NCBI GenBank assembly: GCA_945878115.1
Contig: CAMDVD010000007.1
Location: 19,713 to 83,712, forward strand
Direction: 5' to 3'
Origin: Chitinophaga pinensis
GTDB taxonomy: Bacteria; Bacteroidota; Bacteroidia; Chitinophagales; Chitinophagaceae
Length of the DNA stretch: 64,000 nt
In this document: one piece after another, positions 45,020 through 52,985 of the stretch
How the letters are laid out: each line of letters starts with the position of its first letter
Position numbering within the stretch: the stretch's first letter is position 1
Notes under the pieces: generated by a model
Told to the model about the DNA's origin: nothing
The model's database searches: none
Seen by the model: the letters and a program-made list of their open reading frames with translations, nothing else
Made by a program: the position numbers and the translations under genes

Positions 45020-45135
45020 TGAGATCTGCAATCTCGAACTGCTATCGGCGGTTATGCAAACCGCTTTAAGCCTTTGTTAGTGTTCTCACCAACAAATATT
45101 TTCCACCGTTTATCTCGTCCTAAAATTAGTTTACA
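45020..45135. repeat. Composite intergenic repeat with a degenerate REP
   Basis: It contains AGATCTGCAATCTCGAAC, the stem GCGGTTATGCAAACCGC, a degenerate REP at 45073-45096 (TTGTTAGTG / CACCAACAA) and CGTCCTAAAATTAGTTTACA, the inverse of the GGACG motif repeated upstream of the RAYT gene. The gap 44847-45212 has no gene that can be supported. Confidence 0.6.
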
Positions 45136-45212
45136 ATTAAATTTTAATCAGAAAATATTTCATTTTTTAAATCTAATGTCTACCTTAGCACTACCATTTA
45201 AAAACCGTTAGT

Positions 45213-45584
45213 ATGCAACTATTAGAAATCAAAGCCTGCTTGTCTTGTCATAAGGCAGTGAAAGGTAGAACAGACAAAAAATTTTGTGATGACTATTGTA
45301 GAAACAATTTCAATAATCAGCAAAAAGCAGAAACTACCAATTATGCCCGCAATATCATTTTTGCGCTTAAAAAAAATAAAAGAATTTTAGAATCTATTCT
45401 TGGTGCTGAATTAATTACCAGAACGACTAAAGAACGCTTACTTTCCAAAGGGTTTTTATTTAAATACCATACTCGTATGCATGAAAACAAACAAGGCAAT
45501 ATCTATTATTATTGTTTTGAATATGGATATCTAGCACTCGAAAATGATTGGTATATTATTGTAAAACGAAATGAGGAAGCGTAA
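45213..45584 (+). CDS. Small zinc-ribbon protein conserved in Bacteroidota
   Basis: A 123-residue cytosolic protein. An N-terminal CLSCHKAVKGRTDKKFCDDYC (residues 11-31) has a CxxC...CxxxC zinc-ribbon pattern resembling DUF2116-type ribbons, followed by RNNFNNQ, a helical segment (NIIFALKKNKRILESILG) and a folded C-terminus (YHTRMHENKQGNIYYYCFEY, GYLALENDWYIIVKR). I recognise it as a conserved hypothetical of this phylum; nucleic-acid binding is a guess from the ribbon. It precedes the sod gene by 164 bp on the same strand. Confidence 0.75.
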   Translation: MQLLEIKACLSCHKAVKGRTDKKFCDDYCRNNFNNQQKAETTNYARNIIFALKKNKRILESILGAELITRTTKERLLSKGFLFKYHTRMHENKQGNIYYYCFEYGYLALENDWYIIVKRNEEA

Positions 45585-45685
45585 AGGGCATCTAAAAAAC
45601 CTACCTTTCCCTCTCCAAGCATTTACAAAATACGCCTCTGTAGAGGGATACAGAGTGAGGTTAAAAAAGGGAAAAGTTTTTGGAG

Positions 45686-45713
45686 TTGCCGTTAATAAAA
45701 AATCGTTACTTTG
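45686..45713 (+). promoter_or_regulatory. Promoter of the superoxide dismutase gene
   Basis: TTG at 45686-45688 and TTACTTTG at 45706-45713, 17 bp apart, resemble the Bacteroidota TTG / TAnnTTTG promoter with one mismatch. The start codon at 45749 leaves a leader of about 30 nt. Confidence 0.45.
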
Positions 45714-45748
45714 TGTCCATTCAATTAACTTCATAAACCGATATAACT

Positions 45749-46357
45749 ATGTCATTTACGCTGCCGCAATTACCTTATGCAAGCAATGCACTCGAACCAC
45801 ATTTCGATACAAAAACCATGGAAATACATCATGGTAAACACCACCAAGCTTATGTTGACAATTTAAACAAAGCGCTTGCTGGTACACCCAATGAAAATGA
45901 TACATTAGAAGAATTATTAAGTAAAATATCTACTCTCTCTCCTGCTGTTCGTAACAATGGCGGTGGGCATTTTAATCATTCTCTTTTTTGGCAATTACTT
46001 TCTCCTAATGGCGGTGGCACACCAAGTGCAGCACTTGCTGAAAAAATTCAAACCCAATTTGGAAGTTTTGAATCCTTCAAAGAAACTTTTGCAAACGCTG
46101 GCATCACACGCTTTGGTAGCGGCTGGGCTTGGCTTTGTGTGAAAGCAGATAAATCCCTTTGTATTTGTTCTACAGCAAATCAAGAAAATCCATTAATGGA
46201 TTCTGCTGAATGTCCAGGCACACCAATACTTGCATTAGATGTATGGGAACATGCATACTATTTGCACTATCAAAATAGACGCGCAGATTATATCGCTGCT
46301 TTTTGGAATTTAGTAAACTGGGCTGAAGTAGAAACAAGATATAACGCTGCCATGTAA
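45749..46357 (+). CDS. sodA: Superoxide dismutase (Fe/Mn family)
   Basis: A 202-residue cytosolic enzyme that dismutates superoxide. Metal ligands are visible: His in [17 protein letters not shown] (about 27), His in [14 protein letters not shown] (about 75), and Asp and His in [20 protein letters not shown] (about 163 and 167). [20 protein letters not shown] and [14 protein letters not shown] complete the fold. Iron versus manganese cannot be settled by eye, so the symbol is provisional (sodB is the alternative). A promoter-like site lies 36 nt upstream. Confidence 0.93.
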   Translation: MSFTLPQLPYASNALEPHFDTKTMEIHHGKHHQAYVDNLNKALAGTPNENDTLEELLSKISTLSPAVRNNGGGHFNHSLFWQLLSPNGGGTPSAALAEKIQTQFGSFESFKETFANAGITRFGSGWAWLCVKADKSLCICSTANQENPLMDSAECPGTPILALDVWEHAYYLHYQNRRADYIAAFWNLVNWAEVETRYNAAM

Positions 46358-46385
46358 TGAATTGGTCAGCAAAAGTGATGCACTA

Positions 46386-47171
46386 ATGTCTATACCCCCA
46401 ATTCGTCAAATCCTTTTACAGCCAGGTAAAAAAATCTATTTCGCATCTGACTTCCATTTTGGAATACCAGATTATGCGGCTACTCGTGCCCGTGAAAGGC
46501 TAGTCTGCCAATGGCTAGATGAAATTAAAAAAGATGCCCAACAAATTTATCTTTTGGGCGATGTATGGGATTCATGGATGGAGTATACAAGAGTTGTTCC
46601 TAAGGGCAGCATTCGCTTTTTGGGTAAACTAGCTGAACTGTCAGATAGTGGCATTGAACTAATTATTTTCACTGGCAATCATGACCTTTGGATGCGTGGC
46701 TATGTAGAACAAGAACTTGGTGCAACGGTTTACAAATCAGCCACTACTTTTCAATTTAATGCAGCACGAATTCATCTCGCTCATGGTGATGGTGTTTGTA
46801 AAAAAGAAATAAAGTATAGATGCTTGAAAGCCTTATTACAACACCCTTTGAGTCAGTGGATTTATAGAAAATTACATCCAGATTGGGGATTAAAAATTGC
46901 GGATTCATTTAGTCGCATGGGACCCAAACACAAATACCAAGATTTGGCAATGAAAGCCGATGATCAAGAATACCAAATCATCTATGCACATTCTGTTTTG
47001 CAGCAGGAAGCCATGGATTATTTTATTTTTGGTCATCGGCATATTCCATTAGAAAAAGCACTAAACCCGCAAAGTACTTTCATTAATTTAGGTGATTGGA
47101 TTAGCTACAAAACCTATGCAGTTTTTGATGGCAAAAAAGCAAGCCTAGAAACTTTCGACACAAAGAAATAA
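46386..47171 (+). CDS. LpxH-like metallophosphoesterase (UDP-2,3-diacylglucosamine diphosphatase)
   Basis: A 261-residue calcineurin-type phosphoesterase. Metal-site motifs are FASDFHFGIPD (Asp-x-His), LLGDVWDSWME (GDxxD), FTGNHDLWMRGY (GNHD), HLAHGDGVC and FGHRHIPLE (GHxH). The pattern fits the LpxH/LpxG-like group that cleaves UDP-2,3-diacylglucosamine in lipid A synthesis, consistent with Bacteroidota proteins of about 255 residues. The ATG at 46386 is chosen over an upstream TTG. It starts 28 bp after the sod gene and may share its transcript. Confidence 0.85.
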   Translation: MSIPPIRQILLQPGKKIYFASDFHFGIPDYAATRARERLVCQWLDEIKKDAQQIYLLGDVWDSWMEYTRVVPKGSIRFLGKLAELSDSGIELIIFTGNHDLWMRGYVEQELGATVYKSATTFQFNAARIHLAHGDGVCKKEIKYRCLKALLQHPLSQWIYRKLHPDWGLKIADSFSRMGPKHKYQDLAMKADDQEYQIIYAHSVLQQEAMDYFIFGHRHIPLEKALNPQSTFINLGDWISYKTYAVFDGKKASLETFDTKK

Positions 47172-47202
47172 TTGTATTTGTAGAATAAATGAATGCTGTA
47201 TT

Positions 47203-47294
47203 AGGGCGGCAGACACGCTTTACGCTCCAATCTTTTTTGCTTCAGAGCAAGCAAAAAAGGATTTCCGCTGCAATCGTTGCCGCAATACATCCAC
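47203..47294 (+). repeat. Interspersed GGCGGCA...TTGCCGC repeat, copy 4
   Basis: It begins AGGGCGGCAGACACGC, has CCAATCTTTTTTGCTTCAGA and GAGCAAGCAAAAAAGGATTT as its central stem, and ends CAATCGTTGCCGCAATACAT. It lies between the convergent lpxH-like and paaE-like genes, and its hairpin could act as a bidirectional terminator. Confidence 0.75.
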
Positions 47295-47309
47295 AAATAA
47301 TATCCTTAT

Positions 47310-48395
47310 CTATCTAACATCAAAATCAATCACCACTCTATCGCTGGTTGGGTGCGATTGACAAGTAAGCACATAGCCGCGAGCAACTTCATCCTTTTCT
47401 AATGCATAATTAACTTCCATATCTACAGTGCCTTCTACGACCTTAGCCCTGCAAGTGCAGCATACACCGCCCTTACAAGCAAATGGCAAATCGGCACCAC
47501 TTTTTAAAGCCGCATCTAAAATACTATCTCCACCATAAGCCAATTGCAAATCAAAGCTTCTATCATCCACTTTGATGGTTACATGACACATTTTTTCACT
47601 CTCTTCTTGGTGCGCTTCTTGGTAGGCTTTACGCGCTTTAGTAGAACTTGAATTAGTAAATAATTCAAAGCGAATACGATGCTCATCTACGCCTTTTTGA
47701 ATTAAATAATCTTTGACACCAAGTATCATTTCTTCTGGACCACAAATGAAAAATTGATCCATCTGTTGGAAGTCAATTAAATGGGTAGACAATTGCTCAC
47801 ATTTTTCTGCATTAATTCGACCATAATTGAGCTCTGTTTCCATTCTTTCTCTACTCAAAATATGTACAATTTGAAATCGCTCCATATACCTATTTTTCAA
47901 GGCTTCGAGTTCTTCTTTAAACAATATAGTTTGAATGGATTGGTTGCCATAAATTAATGTAAACGTAGACTGAGGTTCACTCCACAATATTGTTTTGATC
48001 AAACTCAACATGGGCGTAATACCGCTACCAGCTGCAAATGCAAGATAATTTCTTTTCGCTGTTGCATTTACTTCGCTCGTAAAATTGCCCATCGGTGTCA
48101 TCACTTCTACCTCATCGCCTATCTTTAAATCTTGATTAGCAAAAGTGGAAAATAGTCCACCTTTTATTTGTTTGATAGCTACTCGAAAATCATCTTCCAA
48201 TGGACTGCTACAAAGGGAGTAAGACCGACGAACTTCTTCATCCTGAATTACTTTCTTGAAAGTGATATATTGTCCTGCTTGATATTGAAAAGAAGATTTG
48301 AGTTCTGGTGTAATATCCAATGCTACAGAAACACAATCTGGCATTTCCTTCGTAATGTCTTTTATTTTTAAAGTATGAAAGTGCGGTATGGACAT
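47310..48395 (-). CDS. PaaE-like FAD/2Fe-2S oxidoreductase
   Basis: A 361-residue ferredoxin reductase-type flavoprotein with a C-terminal plant-type ferredoxin. The FAD domain includes RRSYSLCSSP (about 54), the NAD domain AAGSGITPMLSLIKTIL (about 118) and FFICGPEEMILGVKDYL (about 214), and the 2Fe-2S motif CKGGVCCTCRAKVVEG (about 310) plus a later LTCQ. This arrangement is that of PaaE, reductase of the phenylacetyl-CoA epoxidase. No other paa gene lies in the window, so it may instead serve another oxygenase or desaturase. Confidence 0.85.
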   Translation of the reverse strand: MSIPHFHTLKIKDITKEMPDCVSVALDITPELKSSFQYQAGQYITFKKVIQDEEVRRSYSLCSSPLEDDFRVAIKQIKGGLFSTFANQDLKIGDEVEVMTPMGNFTSEVNATAKRNYLAFAAGSGITPMLSLIKTILWSEPQSTFTLIYGNQSIQTILFKEELEALKNRYMERFQIVHILSRERMETELNYGRINAEKCEQLSTHLIDFQQMDQFFICGPEEMILGVKDYLIQKGVDEHRIRFELFTNSSSTKARKAYQEAHQEESEKMCHVTIKVDDRSFDLQLAYGGDSILDAALKSGADLPFACKGGVCCTCRAKVVEGTVDMEVNYALEKDEVARGYVLTCQSHPTSDRVVIDFDVR

Positions 48396-48675
48396 CTAAT
48401 AAATAATTTTTTGATAAAGAAAAATAGAAATGCGTTCGTCAAAAACGCTAGCAAATATAATAGACTTACTAGGAATATTCTAATACAGAAGGGATGCAGT
48501 GTAATACTGGATATTTCATGAAGATTTGGTGGATGGAAATATACTAACAGCGATTAAATAATTTGTAGGGCATTTTATTAGGTAACTCTGTATCGACAGA
48601 ATTTTCAATTCCTATTAATAGATTTGCGATTGCAATTAATTTCTGATTTCTTTTACCTATAAAACCTCTAGAATA

Positions 48676-48906
48676 ATGAGTAAGTTACCAAGTATTGTTC
48701 ATATTGATTATCTGGAAGCTTATACCATTAAAGTCACCTTCGATAATAATCTTGAAAAGCTAATTGATTATGCCCCGTTTATTAAGAATGGCGTATCAGG
48801 CGCTTTACGAGATTCCTCTTATTTTAGGCAAGGTAAAATTGAAGACGGCTATTTAGTTTGGCCAAATGGCTATGACTGTTGCCCACAGTTATTATTTGAA
48901 TTATAG
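48676..48906 (+). CDS. DUF2442 domain-containing protein
   Basis: A 76-residue protein matching DUF2442: VTFDNNLEKLIDYAPFIKNG, ALRDSSYFRQGKIEDGYLVW and PNGYDCCPQLLFE. The family often sits beside a DUF4160 gene and such pairs are suspected toxin-antitoxin modules. No DUF4160 partner is visible in the 280 bp upstream or downstream, so this looks like an orphan. It is flanked by gene-free DNA on both sides. Confidence 0.8.
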   Translation: MSKLPSIVHIDYLEAYTIKVTFDNNLEKLIDYAPFIKNGVSGALRDSSYFRQGKIEDGYLVWPNGYDCCPQLLFEL

Positions 48907-48972
48907 ATTTTATTACTATTTGTTTCCGAATCCAACAATTCAGACAATTGCGAGATGTAAACATATACCCAT

Positions 48973-49070
48973 TGTCTGAATCAGGATTTTCAAGATTTCA
49001 GAATTAGCAGGATTACCTCCATTTTTTTTATCCTGTTTATCCTTTCATTCTGTAAATACTGATTCAGACA
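48973..49070. repeat. 98-bp element with perfect 12-bp inverted ends
   Basis: TGTCTGAATCAG at 48973-48984 and CTGATTCAGACA at 49059-49070 are exact inverse complements. The interior, GGATTTTCAAGATTTCAGAA...GGATTA and TATCCTGTTTATCC, can also pair, giving a long hairpin. It belongs with the TGTCTGAAC elements at 14.1-14.5 and 16.9-17.2 kb. The gap 48907-49227 contains no gene. Confidence 0.8.
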
Positions 49071-49227
49071 TTTGCAAGATAAAATCAAAGATGAATACAC
49101 TGTAATAATATTTTGTATTTTGCAGAGTGGAAAATATGATTCATAGAATAATCAATTGATGCAAAAAAAATGAACATGTTTACGTTTAAAAAAACACAAA
49201 ATGCAAACACTTATTTCAGACGCCTCA

Positions 49228-49818
49228 ATGTTGAAGTCTAGAATTTTATTAATCTTTGTTCTTTTAGGTCTTTTTAATATGAAAGGATTTGCTCAAAAAA
49301 AGTCCCTATACTATCGATTTAAAAATGAAAAAATAAAGAAGAAAAGTTTGTTGACCGATTTCAAAATATCTTTACCTGCAACTTTTGTTTATTTAATTGA
49401 ACAAGAAAACGAATATTTAATTTATGAGATTAATCCTAGTTGGATAGATTATAAATCCAATGATATTGATAGCTTCACGAATAATTCAGAGCTAGAATTA
49501 TTTTCATTTTTAGGATTAAAACCAATGGAAAGAATTTCAAAAGATAATCAATTGAACAATTATCTAAGAACTCATAATAGTGATGATGTCTTTAATTGTT
49601 GCATAGATTCGCATGGAATATTTTTATATGATGATTCGAAACGTACTATTTCTTTTTATAATTTGCTTTTACTTTTAAAAAATCGATTTATCATAACAAT
49701 TGGTGATCTTACAGGAGATTATATTTTAACAAAGAAAGATGAATATTTATCATACTCCAAACTGGAGCGTATGCGTCAAAGAAGTAAGCTAAATGAGGCT
49801 CCGCTAGTGCCAGAGTAG
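49228..49818 (+). CDS. Hypothetical exported protein
   Basis: A 196-residue protein with no recognised family. The start at 49228 gives MLKSRILLIFVLLGLFNMKG followed by FAQ, a clean signal peptide; an ATG at 49201 would add nine polar residues. The mature part is charged and mixed (YYRFKNEKIKKKSLLTDFKI, FVYLIEQENEYLIYEINPSW, FIITIGDLTGDYILTKKDEY) with one Cys pair in FNCCID. Probably periplasmic or surface-exposed. It stands alone between the repeat region and the convergent transporter gene. Confidence 0.65.
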   Translation: MLKSRILLIFVLLGLFNMKGFAQKKSLYYRFKNEKIKKKSLLTDFKISLPATFVYLIEQENEYLIYEINPSWIDYKSNDIDSFTNNSELELFSFLGLKPMERISKDNQLNNYLRTHNSDDVFNCCIDSHGIFLYDDSKRTISFYNLLLLLKNRFIITIGDLTGDYILTKKDEYLSYSKLERMRQRSKLNEAPLVPE

Positions 49819-49860
49819 GAAAATTGAGAACTCTACAAACGATATGAATACAATATCCCC

Positions 49861-50634
49861 CTAACTCTCCATCGCGCTCTTTTTCATATCCGCTGCTAAG
49901 CTATGCCCCAAGTGCTTTTCAATGAGTTCGTGTATGGCATAAATAATTGGCGTGACTAAAATCGCCACAAAGAATTTATAAAAATAATTTACCAATGCAA
50001 TCGCAATTACTTTGGGCCAACTCCAATCTTGCCCTAATTTAAACGCAATGATGATAACCACAAAACTATCGATAAACTGGGAGATAAGTGTAGAACCTGT
50101 AGCGCGAAACCACAACATTTTTTCGCCAGTAATATTTTTTATTTTATGAAAAATATAAACATCCAATATTTGCCCCAACAGAAAGGCAACAATTGAACCA
50201 ATAATAATCCACATGCCTTGACCAAATATTTGTGCATACGCTTTTTGTGTATCCGGAATTCCTTTTTTGGCATTCACACCAACCCACCAATCGGCAGGCA
50301 CTAAATGAATAGCAGCAAAGGCAGAAAAAAAAGAAAGGCTGATTAAAGCAACTGTCAGATAGGATAAAAACTTAACGCCACGCATGCCATAATATTCATT
50401 GATAATATCGGTCATGATAAATACTATGGGCCAAAGCAATACACCAGCCGTTAAATTGAAAGATAAATTTTGCTCGCCAAACAGACTGAATAGAAAGGGT
50501 TTCAAGCCCAATGTTTTTTCTAAAGAAAATATTTTACCACCAATAAATTCTGCAACAATGGCTGTTGTACTAAACAAGCCAGCCAAAATAATATACAAGG
50601 TAACCGATTTGTCTTTTAATATTTGGTGTATCAT
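49861..50634 (-). CDS. Queuosine precursor transporter (YhhQ/VUT family)
   Basis: A 257-residue inner-membrane protein with about six to seven hydrophobic segments, matching the YhhQ/QPTR family that imports preQ0/preQ1 for tRNA queuosine synthesis. Family segments are ILAGLFSTTAIVAEFIGGKI, GVLLWPIVFIMTDIINEYYG (about 64-83, with the conserved TDIxNEYYG), AFLLGQILDVYIFHKIKNIT and RATGSTLISQFIDSFVVIII. No preQ1 riboswitch was recognised upstream. Substrate assignment follows the family. Confidence 0.88.
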   Translation of the reverse strand: MIHQILKDKSVTLYIILAGLFSTTAIVAEFIGGKIFSLEKTLGLKPFLFSLFGEQNLSFNLTAGVLLWPIVFIMTDIINEYYGMRGVKFLSYLTVALISLSFFSAFAAIHLVPADWWVGVNAKKGIPDTQKAYAQIFGQGMWIIIGSIVAFLLGQILDVYIFHKIKNITGEKMLWFRATGSTLISQFIDSFVVIIIAFKLGQDWSWPKVIAIALVNYFYKFFVAILVTPIIYAIHELIEKHLGHSLAADMKKSAMES

Positions 50635-50742
50635 GGACTACATTTTTTTACGTTTATAACCTCACACATTATTCGTAATATGCTACAATTCTCCTACCAA
50701 TTTGGATGCAAAATGGAGCACACAAAAAGTTTTCTTCAAGCA

Positions 50743-51498
50743 CTAAATACACAATCCACCACAAACACTAATCACTTGTCCTGTTACATAATTACTCATG
50801 TCGCAAGCTAAGTACAAAGCTGTATTGGCAATATCTTCAGCACTTGCAAATCGTCCCAATGGAATACCTGCTTTATATTTTTCGGCACCTTCTCCATCTT
50901 GCAAATAAGAAGTCATATCGGTCTCTACAAATCCTGGTGCAATAGCATTACAACGAATATTTCTACTACCAATTTCTTTCGCTACCGATTTGGTAAAACC
51001 AATTACACCTGCCTTACTTGCCGCATAACTACTTTGTCCCGCATTCCCCATTTCACCTATCACAGAACTCATATTGATGATACTGCCACTCTTCGCTTTC
51101 ATCATTGGGCGCATCACTTGCTTCGTCATATTAAACACACTTTTCAAATTAATATCCATCACATCATCCCATTGTTGTTCGGTCATGCGAAGCAATAAAT
51201 TATCTTTACTGATACCTGCGTTATTTACACAAATATCGATAGTGCCAAATTCGCTGACCACTTGCTGAACTAAAGATTCGCAATCGGCAAAAAGTCCAGC
51301 ATTGCTTTGATATGCTTTTGCTTTCACACCCAAGGCAACACATTTCTGCACCAATTCTTCGCTGCGCGCCGCACTGCTATCGCTGATATAAGTGAAAGCA
51401 ACATGACATCCTTGCTCTGCAAATTTCAATACAATAGCTTCTCCAATGCCTCGGCTTCCACCAGTGATAATCGCAATTTTATTCTCCAATAATTTCAT
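50743..51498 (-). CDS. fabG: 3-oxoacyl-[acyl-carrier-protein] reductase
   Basis: Short-chain dehydrogenase that reduces 3-ketoacyl-ACP in fatty-acid elongation. It has 251 residues. NADP site AIITGGSRGIGEAIVLKFAE (about 8-27), NNAGISKDNLLLRM (about 92), catalytic Ser in INMSSVIGEMGNAGQSS and the YAASK tetrad (about 156-160), then NAIAPGFVETDMT and VTGQVISVCGG. SDR specificity is hard to read but DNLLLRM and the C-terminus fit FabG. It is read leftward, divergent from tsaE across an interspersed repeat. Confidence 0.9.
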   Translation of the reverse strand: MKLLENKIAIITGGSRGIGEAIVLKFAEQGCHVAFTYISDSSAARSEELVQKCVALGVKAKAYQSNAGLFADCESLVQQVVSEFGTIDICVNNAGISKDNLLLRMTEQQWDDVMDINLKSVFNMTKQVMRPMMKAKSGSIINMSSVIGEMGNAGQSSYAASKAGVIGFTKSVAKEIGSRNIRCNAIAPGFVETDMTSYLQDGEGAEKYKAGIPLGRFASAEDIANTALYLACDMSNYVTGQVISVCGGLCI

Positions 51499-51621
51499 AC
51501 GTAAAGTTTAAGTGTTCATGAATAGTGTAGCGTAATCTTTTATTCTAAAAAAAATCGCCACAGTAGAACGCACAAAATAATCTCTTTTCTTTGGCTAAAC
51601 TAAAATTGAATGAAAATATTT

Positions 51622-51754
51622 TGGGCGGCACGCACGTCCTGACGATAAATGTCAGGATCCGTTTCCGCTCAAAGCAGCGGAACGTGGACTACCCCGTTCT
51701 AATCTTTTTTGCTGCAGAGGATTTCCACTACTATCGTTGCCGCAATACATCCAC
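51622..51754 (+). repeat. Interspersed GGCGGCA...TTGCCGC repeat, copy 5
   Basis: It begins TGGGCGGCACGCACG, carries the palindrome CCTGACGATAAATGTCAGG and GTTTCCGCTCAAAGCAGCGG (both shared with copy 3), and ends ACTATCGTTGCCGCAATACA. A divergent GTGTAGCGTAA / AAATCGCCACAG hairpin at about 51523-51563 precedes it. It occupies the spacer between the divergent fabG and tsaE genes. Confidence 0.75.
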
Positions 51755-51830
51755 CAAAGAAGCTGAATTCTCATTGCATTTTTAGTTTACCTTTTCTTAC
51801 CATATTCAATATTTTAAAAATCCTTACAAT

Positions 51831-51838
51831 TATATTTG
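51831..51838 (+). promoter_or_regulatory. Promoter -7 box of tsaE, possibly leaderless
   Basis: TATATTTG is a perfect TAnnTTTG match six nucleotides before the ATG at 51845. An in-frame TTG overlaps the box itself, which supports the ATG as the start. Confidence 0.5.
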
Positions 51839-51844
51839 CGCATC

Positions 51845-52261
51845 ATGACTTGGGATTATTCATTCGACGAAATTGAAACAACGGCTACAAGAATTTTGGA
51901 AAGCTATCCACATGCCAAATGCATTGCTTTTTTTGCAGAAATGGGTAGTGGCAAAACGACCTTAATCAGTGCGCTGTGTAAGGCTTTGGGCAGCATAGAT
52001 ACCCCCAACAGTCCAACATTTTCCATCATCAATGAATATAAATTAAGTGGATCTGGGCAAAGTATTTTTCACATGGATTGGTATCGATTAAAAAATACGG
52101 AAGATGCTATCGAAACGGGTGTACAAGATATTTTGACGAATGCCGATGGCTATTGCTTTATCGAATGGCCACAAATTGCAGAAGATTTATTGCCAGCGAA
52201 TTGTTTGAAAATTGAACTACTTCTTCTAACCGAAAATACTAGACGAATTATAATTTCCTAA
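51845..52261 (+). CDS. tsaE: tRNA N6-threonylcarbamoyladenosine synthesis ATPase TsaE
   Basis: P-loop ATPase that works with TsaB and TsaD to make t6A at position 37 of ANN-decoding tRNAs. It has 138 residues. Motifs are the Walker A loop AEMGSGKTTLISALC (about 34-48), SPTFSIINEY (about 60-69), FHMDWYRL and FIEWPQIAEDLLP (about 105). The start at 51845 (MTWDYSFDEIET) is set by the promoter box. Its 3' end overlaps the convergent batE gene by 14 bp. Confidence 0.94.
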   Translation: MTWDYSFDEIETTATRILESYPHAKCIAFFAEMGSGKTTLISALCKALGSIDTPNSPTFSIINEYKLSGSGQSIFHMDWYRLKNTEDAIETGVQDILTNADGYCFIEWPQIAEDLLPANCLKIELLLLTENTRRIIIS

Positions 52262-52985
52262 ATGCCGTAGCAGGTATTTGTCCTTCGCGCCCATCTGGTA
52301 AAATGATGAGCATATCCGTTTTGTAATTCCCTTTAAATTCAACTTCCATGCCTTCGCTAATCAAAATGCCTTCAGCACGAATATCTTTTCTGAAAAATGT
52401 ATAAGGCTCCACTATGATTCCTTTGTAATGAAATCTTTCATGAATATACAATACGATTAAGAAAAATAAACAAATGGCAGAAACCAACATAGACAGAGTG
52501 ATATACGTATTAGAAGGTCTTTCGCTTCCTTTTATTTTTTTATAATACAGAAGACTCATGCCGAATAAAAAAAATGCCAAACTCCATCCAGCCCAGCCAT
52601 TCAGGCTAAACAAACTATACACTGATTTCCACCATCGAATAAAAAAAATATCCTTTACTGCCGCAATGGGTTCCTTCATTCTCATTTCCGCCAACTTCAA
52701 ATTTTCGGCACAATTTTTATTTTGTTGTAGTTGCAATGATTTTTTGTAACACCATATTGCCATGCCAATTTTATTGCTTCTATAAAAAGCATTACCAGCA
52801 TTGTAAAAAAGTGTAGGATGTACATTTCCTTTTTCTATCAATTGTAAAAATAAATTAGCCGCACTATCATACAGTTTAGCTTGATACAATTTATTTGCTT
52901 CTGTATACATTGGATTATCTGTCGCATGAACTGTGTTCGCTAGCAATATCAAAAAGAAGCCGAATAATAAACCTAATTTTTTCAT
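52248..52985 (-). CDS. batE: BatE-like TPR protein
   Basis: A 245-residue membrane-associated protein of the Bat (Bacteroides aerotolerance) system. Signal peptide 1-21 (MKKLGLLFGFFLILLANTVH), TPR repeats at about 25-105 (AKLYDSAANLFLQLIEKGNV, LFYNAGNAFYRSNKIGMAIW), two transmembrane helices at about 135-190 and an SH3-like C-terminal domain (EGMEVEFKGNYKTDMLIILP) are all as in BatE. It overlaps the batD stop by 4 bp, indicating translational coupling. Confidence 0.85.
   Translation of the reverse strand: MKKLGLLFGFFLILLANTVHATDNPMYTEANKLYQAKLYDSAANLFLQLIEKGNVHPTLFYNAGNAFYRSNKIGMAIWCYKKSLQLQQNKNCAENLKLAEMRMKEPIAAVKDIFFIRWWKSVYSLFSLNGWAGWSLAFFLFGMSLLYYKKIKGSERPSNTYITLSMLVSAICLFFLIVLYIHERFHYKGIIVEPYTFFRKDIRAEGILISEGMEVEFKGNYKTDMLIILPDGREGQIPATAFRKL

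Noticed and set aside
44847..45212. Toxin partner for the YwqK-like repeats of the giant MORN protein
   Set aside because: The gap contains repeats only, and the next gene is a zinc-ribbon protein with no toxin features.
48396..48675. DUF4160 partner for the DUF2442 gene
   Set aside because: No frame with the DUF4160 pattern on either strand here or after 48906; the DUF2442 gene appears solitary.
50635..50742. preQ1 riboswitch upstream of the queuosine-precursor transporter
   Set aside because: No pseudoknot-compatible GC stem followed by an A-rich tail could be found in this AT-rich spacer.
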